Source: Bacteroidales bacterium UBA5507
GTDB lineage: Bacteria > Bacteroidota > Bacteroidia > Bacteroidales > Lentimicrobiaceae
Length of the DNA: 12,603 bases
Reading direction: 5' to 3'
Assembly: GCA_002426195.1 (NCBI GenBank)
Contig: DIOT01000052.1
Location: forward strand, 1 to 12,603
Shown: one piece after another, positions 7,053 through 12,603 of the stretch
Position numbering within the stretch: the stretch's first letter is position 1
Layout of the letters: every line of letters starts with the position of its first letter
Position numbers and translations under genes: made by a program
The notes under the pieces: generated by a model
What the model saw: the letters and a program-made list of their open reading frames with translations, nothing else
Database searches by the model: none
What the model was told of the DNA's origin: nothing

Positions 7053-7630
7053 TGGAGAAAGATTATTTTGCACATTCCACGGCAGTTATCGATGAAGGGT
7101 GCCAAATCGGCAAAGGAACCAAAATCTGGCACTTTTCGCATCTGATGGCCGGATGCGTGATCGGGAATAATTGCAATATCGGGCAGAATGTAGTAATCTC
7201 ACCTGGTGTGATATTGGGCAACAACGTCAAGGTACAGAATAACGTATCGGTTTATACCGGAGTAACTTGCGACGATGATGTCTTTCTCGGCCCGTCGTGT
7301 GTTTTCACAAATGTGGTTAATCCCCGCAGTGCCATCAACCGCCATGGGTCGTTTGCTAAAACCCGTGTAGGGAAAGGCGCAACCATCGGCGCGAATGCCA
7401 CCGTCATTTGCGGACACGACATTGGCGCTTATGCTTTCATCGGCGCGGGAGCGGTGGTTACCAAAAATGTGCCGTCTTATGCCTTATTGGTCGGCAATCC
7501 CGCCCGTCACACCGGATGGATGAGCGAATACGGGCATCGCCTGAATTTCGATGGAAATGGAATGGCGGTTTGTCCTGAAAGCGGGCAGAAATACCGAATT
7601 GAGAAAAATAATGTAACAAGAATTAAATAA
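7052..7630 (+). CDS. wbpD: Left-handed beta-helix sugar N-acetyltransferase (WbpD type)
   Basis: The 192-residue protein is made almost wholly of hexapeptide repeats ([IVL]-G-x-x-x-x), e.g. IGKGTKI, IGNNCNIG, VGKGATIGANATV, forming the trimeric left-handed helix of acetyl-CoA-dependent acyltransferases. NPRSAINRHG and the end GNPARHTGWMSEYGHRL (GNPAR at 148-152) match the WbpD/WlbB group, which acetylates the 3-amino group of UDP-GlcNAc3NA to give UDP-GlcNAc(3NAc)A. ATG 7052 shares a base with the aminotransferase stop (TGATG); a GTG at 7049 would add one residue. The last 30 residues leave the repeat pattern and contain a short CPESGQKYR tail common in this group. Next to aminotransferase and dehydrogenase genes the role is well supported. 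Confidence 0.88.
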   Translation: MEKDYFAHSTAVIDEGCQIGKGTKIWHFSHLMAGCVIGNNCNIGQNVVISPGVILGNNVKVQNNVSVYTGVTCDDDVFLGPSCVFTNVVNPRSAINRHGSFAKTRVGKGATIGANATVICGHDIGAYAFIGAGAVVTKNVPSYALLVGNPARHTGWMSEYGHRLNFDGNGMAVCPESGQKYRIEKNNVTRIK

Positions 7631-7631
7631 A

Positions 7632-8588
7632 ATGAGTACGATGAAACTGGCATTGGTTGGTTGCGGCAGAGTATCCGAACGCCATATTGAGGCGGTCCGG
7701 GCTGTGGAGGGTATTGATATCTCGGTGGTTTGCGACATCGATGAAAAAAAGGCGCAAACGGTTTCCGGGCAACTGTCTGTTCCTTATCTTACGGATTATA
7801 AACAGTTAAGAGATGTGGATGTGGTATCCGTGATGACGCCATCGGGAATGCACCCGCGCCATGTCATTGAAATAGCCGAACATACCAATATTCCATATAT
7901 CATTTGCGAAAAACCAGTATCGCTTACACAGCGTGAACTGTATGAAATGTACGATAGGGTGAACAAGGCTGAGAAGAAATTATTGCCGGTATTTCAAAAC
8001 CGCTACAACCCGCTGATTGTGTTTTTGAAAGACCTGATTGATACCTGCAAACTGGGAATGATCTATCAGTTTGTATGTAATATCTTTTGGAATCGTGACG
8101 ATGATTATTTTGGAATAGACTGGCATGGGACCAAAGCTTATGATGGTGGCGTATTTTACACGCAAGCGAGCCATTACGTAGATATGATTTATTTTCTTTT
8201 CGGAAAAATCACAAATGCGTATGGTGTAGGAGGTCGTATGCGTAAATTTGAAGTTTATGATACTGTTTCGGCAATATGCGAACTGCAAAACGGGACTGTA
8301 GGTGCCTTAAACGCAACCGTGAGCGTGTTTCGCTCCAATTATCTTACTGAATTGACCGTTATCGGTGAAAAGGGAACCATACGGCTAAGTGGAACTAATC
8401 TTAACCGTATTGATTTTTGGGATGTAAATGATATGGAAAAACCAGATAAAGACTTCACCATTGACCATCAATACGGGAAGTGCCACGATACAATGTATGA
8501 ATATATTGTACAGAAAAAGTGGGATATGTTTCCGAATTACGAGGGAGTGTTAAACGGAATACAGTTGATGGAGAGGATATCGTTTTAG
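7632..8588 (+). CDS. Gfo/Idh/MocA-family oxidoreductase, probable UDP-GlcNAcA 3-dehydrogenase (WbpB role)
   Basis: The 318-residue protein has an N-terminal NAD-binding domain (LVGCGRVSERH, Gly-x-Gly at 10-12) and the family signature CEKPVS with Glu93-Lys94-Pro95. The sugar-binding domain carries GGVFYTQASHYVDM, where His181 and Asp184 are the usual active-site pair. In the pathway WbpB oxidises C3 of UDP-GlcNAcA to make the keto substrate for the aminotransferase, and this is the only gene here that can fill that slot. Sequence outside the motifs looks like a general Gfo/Idh/MocA sugar dehydrogenase, not a close WbpB match, so no symbol is given. Start ATG 7632 is one base after the acetyltransferase stop; ATG 7641 is an alternative. 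The C-terminus (QLMERISF) may be a few residues short. It ends 68 bases before the convergent LanC-like gene, with no terminator hairpin visible between them. Confidence 0.82.
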   Translation: MSTMKLALVGCGRVSERHIEAVRAVEGIDISVVCDIDEKKAQTVSGQLSVPYLTDYKQLRDVDVVSVMTPSGMHPRHVIEIAEHTNIPYIICEKPVSLTQRELYEMYDRVNKAEKKLLPVFQNRYNPLIVFLKDLIDTCKLGMIYQFVCNIFWNRDDDYFGIDWHGTKAYDGGVFYTQASHYVDMIYFLFGKITNAYGVGGRMRKFEVYDTVSAICELQNGTVGALNATVSVFRSNYLTELTVIGEKGTIRLSGTNLNRIDFWDVNDMEKPDKDFTIDHQYGKCHDTMYEYIVQKKWDMFPNYEGVLNGIQLMERISF

Positions 8589-8656
8589 AAGTTCAATGAT
8601 GGAAAGTGTTCAAAATTCTCGTTGTGTATCGATTGGATATGTCCCGTTTTCTATTA

Positions 8657-9646
8657 TTAATCACTCGAAGTCAGCATATTATCCTTATTGATACACCATT
8701 GCATAATTACCCAAGCTAAACCACCAGCATCATTACCCAGTGCTGCATTATCCGAATTAAGTTGATTTATTAATCCACTAATTCGTCGATGATTTTTTAT
8801 GATGGATAATATAGTTTTGTCCACTGTTTTGGGTATGGAAATCTTTTTATCTAAAATCCATTGGGTTAGGTAGAAATTATTAGCATCCACCAATGTCATC
8901 GATTGAGGAAGATCAACAGTGGACACACATCCTTCAAGTGTCGGAATTTCATTAATTAACGTGGCCAATATATATTTTTCAGAAATACTTTTCTCTTCTT
9001 TGAAAGAAATCCTCACTATTTCAGGTAATTCTTCATATAATACACCTATTTCTTGTCGAAACATGTCATATTTCCAAAAAGTTTGACATATGTGAAAAAA
9101 CCGAATTAAAGTTCTACAAGAAAAAACCGGTAATATATAAGTAATGTATTTTAAAATCAATATTTTATGAAATTGATTTACGCAATTTTCGATATGTTGC
9201 TCCCATTTACTTTTTGTAGAGGATGTCACTGAAATAAATCTATTCCATATATACAAAGCTTTTTCTGCTTCAGCACCAAGATCGTTAAAAAAATATGCTT
9301 TATTGTTCTCGCGAAAAATAATGTTATCCACTTCATCAAATATATCTTCATCAGCCTGAACAAATCCTTTTTTGATCAAATAATGGATTCCCCATACAAT
9401 ACCATACAACCCATCATCAAACCTTCTTTTAACGCCCTGTTTCATTTCCTGCAATATTAATTCTATCAGGATATCCGCATAATCAGTCATTTTAAGATCA
9501 TTCCTATATTTTCCGTATTGGTACAAAAGGATAGCAATGCCGATTTTACCTGTCGTTAACCCATTTTGTGGGACAAGGGTACTCACTTTTGCAATTTGTT
9601 GGATTAAAAGGTCAAGAGTATAAGATATTTCCTTGTAGGAGTTCAT
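8657..9646 (-). CDS. LanC-like (lanthionine synthetase C-like) protein lacking visible zinc ligands
   Basis: The 329-residue protein shows the paired helix-loop pattern of the LanC barrel: GLTTGKIGIAILLYQYGKY (29-47), FDDGLYGIVWGIHYLIKKGF (76-95) and a C-terminal ALGNDAGGLAWVIMQW (302-317). True LanC cyclases need a Cys, then Cys-His (CHG) to hold zinc; the cysteines here (in ENCVNQ, FSCRTL, HICQTF, EGCVST, QWCINK) do not form such a set. It may therefore be a non-catalytic LanC-like protein, a pattern I associate with Bacteroidota peptide loci next to glycosyltransferases. No signal peptide or membrane segment is clear. Its ATG overlaps the stop of the GT2 gene by four bases (ATGA), so the two are translationally coupled and probably work together. 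The lanthionine role is not supported by a dehydratase in the window. Confidence 0.62.
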   Translation of the reverse strand: MNSYKEISYTLDLLIQQIAKVSTLVPQNGLTTGKIGIAILLYQYGKYRNDLKMTDYADILIELILQEMKQGVKRRFDDGLYGIVWGIHYLIKKGFVQADEDIFDEVDNIIFRENNKAYFFNDLGAEAEKALYIWNRFISVTSSTKSKWEQHIENCVNQFHKILILKYITYILPVFSCRTLIRFFHICQTFWKYDMFRQEIGVLYEELPEIVRISFKEEKSISEKYILATLINEIPTLEGCVSTVDLPQSMTLVDANNFYLTQWILDKKISIPKTVDKTILSIIKNHRRISGLINQLNSDNAALGNDAGGLAWVIMQWCINKDNMLTSSD

Positions 9647-10542
9647 GTTTGTTTCATTTGAAAAACATATTGATTACAATGTGCTTGCAAAAAATTCTGT
9701 AATTTTTGCTGTGAATAATATCGTGTTACTCGATTAGCTTCCAGTAGTTTATCTATCCATTGGTTAATTAATTTTTCATCAAAATGGCAATCGGCCATAC
9801 CATTAATGAAAGAATTATGCAATGCTTTCTCAGATTCAGTAGGTTTGATCCTAAAAAATGAAAGTTGTTTCATGCGAATTTGCACCATAAAGAAAAACTG
9901 TTCTTTACCTTTTCTTTTTGTAATTTGTTGTTCATGCATCCGGATCTGATAAAAGATTTCATTAATATTGCTGGCCGGAAATAAGGATAATGCCCTTACC
10001 TGCCAGTCATAATCGGAAGAATAGGTATATGATTCGTTATAATATAAATCGTACTTTTGAACAAGGGCAGTTCTAACCATACATGTAGCATGGCTCGAAT
10101 AACAATTACGCAAAAATAATACTTTAATAGTCTCGTAATCGGTTTCTTTATAATAAGGAAGAGGGTCATTAAGCATTTGAAATGCACTTCCGATCATCCC
10201 TAATTCTTTATTTTCTTCCAAAAAAAGATATTGTTTCTCCAAGCGCTTAGGCAAGTTTATGTCATCGGATCCAACCACGCAGAGATATTCACCCTTAGCA
10301 ACTCTCATGCCGGCATTCATTGCCGGATAACATCCTCTATTTTCAGGAAAATTAATAATTTTAATGCGTTTATCGAGATAAGAATGCGCTATTTCTCTGC
10401 TGTTATCCGTCGAGCCGTCATTAACTACGATCAGTTCAAAATCGGGCAGGGTTTGAGCGAGAACGCTGTCAATACTTTCCTTAATTAAATGTCCGTAATT
10501 ATAAACGGGCATGATAACTGAAACGAGAGGATTATATTTCAT
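9643..10542 (-). CDS. Family 2 glycosyltransferase (GT-A fold)
   Basis: The 299-residue protein opens with VSVIMPVYNYG and has the nucleotide-binding VNDGSTD (40-46), the ENRGCYPAMNAG block (67-78) and the metal-binding GSDD with Asp93-Asp94. These define an inverting GT2 enzyme using an NDP-sugar in the cytosol. SSDYDWQVRAL and YQIRMHEQQIT in the second half match GTs of polysaccharide and glycoconjugate loci. ATG 10542 was chosen: it is right at the start of the VSVIMP strand and overlaps the upstream GT gene by 11 bases. A GTG at 10575 would add 11 residues with a 44-base overlap. It has no membrane helix. Donor and acceptor are unknown; the adjacent genes for an acetamido-uronic acid sugar suggest, but do not show, that donor. 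Confidence 0.88.
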   Translation of the reverse strand: MKYNPLVSVIMPVYNYGHLIKESIDSVLAQTLPDFELIVVNDGSTDNSREIAHSYLDKRIKIINFPENRGCYPAMNAGMRVAKGEYLCVVGSDDINLPKRLEKQYLFLEENKELGMIGSAFQMLNDPLPYYKETDYETIKVLFLRNCYSSHATCMVRTALVQKYDLYYNESYTYSSDYDWQVRALSLFPASNINEIFYQIRMHEQQITKRKGKEQFFFMVQIRMKQLSFFRIKPTESEKALHNSFINGMADCHFDEKLINQWIDKLLEANRVTRYYSQQKLQNFLQAHCNQYVFQMKQT

Positions 10543-11758
10543 GATTCTCAATACTTTTAGAGGGTTTATAATCACTTAAAATATTATCGATAAAATTTGG
10601 ATAGTTTCTACTGGCGTTGAAATTCTCTTCCCAGAATTTGTGTATGCCATTTCGGAAAAGAGAATTTCTCGATTTGGCTAAAAGCATTTGTAGAATTATA
10701 TTTTTAACATCCTCAACCTCAAAATCTGCCTGTACCAATATCCCAACTTTAGCCGTAACTATTTCTGAACTACCTCCAACATTGGTAGCCACTATCGGAA
10801 TTCCAAAACTGATAGCTTCCATTATGGAAACAGGCAAACCTTCTGTGGAAGAAAGATTGATAAAACAGTCCACCTTTTCAGTAAGATAGAACTTATATAT
10901 ATCCTTATTGTCTACATGTCCGAAGAACACAGCCTCAATATTTTCGGGTAGAAGTTGATCTGCCAATTTCTTTATTTCTCCAAATAAAGGGCCATCTCCA
11001 AAGTGTACCCATTTTACAGAAATATCCTTTATAAAGGCCAACGATTCTATAATTTTATCAACCCGCTTTATGTCAACTATCCTGGAACAGCTTACAAGTA
11101 GGTAAGATGGCGTCTGTTTCTCTTTTATTGAATTAATAATATTATCTATTCCCAAATAAGAAAGTTTATACTTTGTTTTGTATTTCGGGTATTTTTCGGT
11201 TATATATTTCAATCCGTGTCTTGAAATCAGATACAGTTTTGCTACATACTGTAATTGCAGTTTTCGAAAGGGAATATAACCCTCTTCTCTTCTCTCATTG
11301 TATAAATCATAGCCATGAGCGCGCGAAATGAAGTATTGTATTCTGTTTTTTGACCTTAAAATGGACAATAATGTAGCATAATGATCAAACCAGTAGGTGT
11401 AATGAATGGCATTTGTTATCTTGTTTTTTTCAAGAAAAACATATAAAGATTCTGCATAACACGATATTTTGAAAAGTAAATGTACTATGTTTTTTATATT
11501 TTTAATGCGTATAATATCACTAAGACAGTAAATAGGCCATTTACCAATATTTCCAAATATTTTAGATTTCGGATACAGTTCAAAATGAAGTTTCATTACC
11601 TTAGTATTTTCGGGCAGATGACGCTTTTTTCCGAATATCTGAAATGGAATTATATAGATTTGATTGAATGATTTTGAAAGATATTTTATTTCTGTTTCAA
11701 GAAACTGTTCTCCTAGTCCGTAAGGATAATTAAGAGTATAAAGACAAAGTGTGTTCAT
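10532..11758 (-). CDS. Family 4-type glycosyltransferase (GT-B fold)
   Basis: The 408-residue protein has the two-domain GT-B layout. The N-terminal acceptor half starts TLNYPYGLGEQFLETEI, a form seen in many Bacteroidota GT4 enzymes, and the C-terminal half carries LVSCSRIVDIKRVD, VHFGDGPL, FFGHVDN and the retaining-GT EX7E motif EGLPVSIME (Glu306 and Glu314) followed by GIPIVATNVGG. It should be a cytosolic, possibly membrane-associated, retaining transferase using a nucleotide sugar. It is the first gene of the leftward operon GT4-GT2-LanC-like, whose members overlap by 11 and 4 bases. It is clearly more AT-rich than the wbp-like genes facing it. Product is unknown: a capsule/O-antigen step is the default reading, and sugar transfer to a peptide is the alternative raised by the LanC-like partner. 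Confidence 0.88.
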   Translation of the reverse strand: MNTLCLYTLNYPYGLGEQFLETEIKYLSKSFNQIYIIPFQIFGKKRHLPENTKVMKLHFELYPKSKIFGNIGKWPIYCLSDIIRIKNIKNIVHLLFKISCYAESLYVFLEKNKITNAIHYTYWFDHYATLLSILRSKNRIQYFISRAHGYDLYNERREEGYIPFRKLQLQYVAKLYLISRHGLKYITEKYPKYKTKYKLSYLGIDNIINSIKEKQTPSYLLVSCSRIVDIKRVDKIIESLAFIKDISVKWVHFGDGPLFGEIKKLADQLLPENIEAVFFGHVDNKDIYKFYLTEKVDCFINLSSTEGLPVSIMEAISFGIPIVATNVGGSSEIVTAKVGILVQADFEVEDVKNIILQMLLAKSRNSLFRNGIHKFWEENFNASRNYPNFIDNILSDYKPSKSIENHEI

Positions 11759-11848
11759 GCCTGTATGCTTATATGAAATTTTCTACAACATAAGCGTGTT
11801 AAATGATATCCTCCCATATTTCAACCTGAAAATAGCTCTCCATCGAAT

Positions 11849-11878
11849 CAAATGTATCTCTGATTTCTGATCCACGAA
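11849..11878 (-). promoter_or_regulatory. Candidate leftward promoter proximal to the glycosyltransferase operon
   Basis: On the - strand TACATTTG (11856-11849) fits the Bacteroidota -7 box TAnnTTTG exactly. A TTC (11878-11876), one base from the -33 TTG, lies 19 bases upstream of it. Transcription would start near 11842, leaving a leader of about 84 bases before the GT4 ATG at 11758. Confidence 0.35.
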
Positions 11879-12315
11879 TATATTTATTTTATCTAATTTT
11901 AAAAACAAGCCAACCCATCTATGATTTTATGCTTCTCCAAATCATTATCTATTTCTCGCAAAAGCACTGGGAGATAAAGTCAACTATGCCCGCCTGATGA
12001 AAATGTTATCAATCTATTGTGATATGCCAATCAGACGCAATATCATTAGCTTTTAAGGACAACTCCTTACTATAAAAATGTTGTGTACTAACATCACTTT
12101 TTTTAGATGGAATTTTGTTTTGTAAGATTATGCCCCGTTGTTTAAACCTATTCATTTCATTATTTTATTTTTCTGATCAGTATTTCTGTTCTGTATATCA
12201 TCTGTAGTCGGATATTGGAATCCTTTATAATATAGGACAAAAAGTAAGTTTATTCTTAAATCTATTCAAAATCAATCGTTAGGTTAGGTATAAAGTTGAT
12301 GTAATCTTTCAATAG

Positions 12316-12344
12316 CAAAGATAGGATTTGAATTATTCCTGCAA
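12316..12344 (-). promoter_or_regulatory. Candidate leftward promoter, distal, close to consensus
   Basis: On the - strand TTG (12344-12342, within TTTTGC) is followed after 18 bases by TATCTTTG (12323-12316), matching both parts of the Bacteroidota -33/-7 promoter. Transcription would start near 12309 and run about 550 bases before reaching the GT4 gene, so the RNA would have a long leader, or a short transcript is made from the gene-free stretch. It is the best promoter match in the window. Confidence 0.45.
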
Positions 12345-12402
12345 AATCCGATTTTTTATCTTATTGCTTGCCAGTAAAGGTATATGTATTTAAAAAATGA
12401 CA

Positions 12403-12428
12403 GTCAAAAAAGGTTTTTTTATTTTGAC
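12403..12428. terminator. Weak inverted repeat, possible terminator of a gene to the right
   Basis: GTCAAAA (12403-12409) pairs with TTTTGAC (12422-12428) around a 12-base loop rich in A and T. On the - strand it is followed by TGTCATTTTTT, which would fit the end of a leftward transcript coming from beyond the window edge. The stem is short and AT-rich, so the call is tentative. Confidence 0.2.
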
Positions 12429-12603
12429 GAAAATAACACAAAACAATTAGAAAACCTATTATTTTCAGAATTATTTTTCTTTCGCATATTCGATACAAGG
12501 ACAACTGTTATAGATAAAAAGCTATACAAGTTCTCCTTATTTTGATATAGTTGAATTACTTAATATATTCAGTGTTGTTTTTTATAATACACTTATTTAA
12601 AAC

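Larger units (their letters stand above)
11759..12603. other. 845-base stretch with no convincing gene
   Basis: No long frame exists on either strand. On the + strand 11925-12053 is open for 43 codons without an early ATG and reads like coding sequence (LAKALGDKVNYARLMKML) ending in IRRNIISF and a stop at 12054; it may be the end of a lost gene that I do not recognise. On the - strand 12155-12009 encodes 48 residues from an ATG, without recognisable features. Two leftward promoter candidates and an inverted repeat are listed separately. From 12430 to the window end I see only AT-rich sequence. Confidence 0.5.

Noticed and set aside
8596..8691. 31-residue + strand ORF starting just after the oxidoreductase gene
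   Set aside because: It runs into the 3' end of the convergent LanC-like gene and has no recognisable feature.
12009..12155. 48-residue ORF on the - strand beginning MNRFKQRGII
   Set aside because: No leader, GG site, membrane segment or known motif; it overlaps the opposite-strand open stretch, and an ORF of this size is expected by chance.
1..12603. CRISPR arrays, tRNA/rRNA genes, transposases, integrases
   Set aside because: No regularly spaced repeats, cloverleaf genes or recombinase motifs were seen on either strand.

Overview
The window looks like a chromosomal accessory region of a member of the Bacteroidota, probably Bacteroidales. The pointers are a short peptide with a Bacteroidales-type double-glycine leader, an ABC exporter and HlyD-type adaptor of the kind found in that phylum's peptide-export operons, near-absence of Shine-Dalgarno sequences, and candidate promoters of the TTG / TAnnTTTG type. 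No tRNA, rRNA, CRISPR array, insertion sequence or integrase was recognised.

Left part (1-4577, + strand): a peptide-export locus. It holds the ATPase end of a peptide ABC exporter (cut by the window edge), an 84-residue precursor peptide with a GG leader and a six-cysteine core, a large thioredoxin-fold lipoprotein of TlpA type, and the HlyD-like periplasmic adaptor. The precursor and the lipoprotein lie in a very AT-rich block (about 742-3155). That block is bounded on the right by a decayed second copy of the ABC gene's last 31 codons, placed just before the adaptor gene. The simplest reading is that exporter and adaptor were once adjacent and that the peptide/thioredoxin cassette was placed between them, or a second exporter was lost there. 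Two inverted repeats fill the gap between precursor and lipoprotein genes.

Middle part (4613-8588, + strand): four tightly packed genes for a nucleotide-sugar dehydrogenase (WbpA type), a PLP sugar aminotransferase (WbpE type), a left-handed beta-helix N-acetyltransferase (WbpD type) and a Gfo/Idh/MocA oxidoreductase that fits the WbpB step. Together they can account for UDP-GlcNAc to UDP-2,3-diacetamido-2,3-dideoxy-glucuronic acid, a surface-polysaccharide precursor.

Right part (11758-8657, - strand): a convergent three-gene operon with overlapping ends: a GT4-type glycosyltransferase, a GT2 glycosyltransferase, and a LanC-like protein in which the usual LanC zinc ligands are not visible. 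The last 845 bases hold no convincing gene. They contain two leftward promoter candidates and a short orphan open stretch.

The unusual feature is the side-by-side presence of a Cys-rich secreted peptide, its exporter, a thiol oxidoreductase, a LanC-like protein and a sugar/glycosyltransferase set. Whether the sugar genes act on the peptide or belong only to a neighbouring capsule or O-antigen locus cannot be decided from sequence alone.
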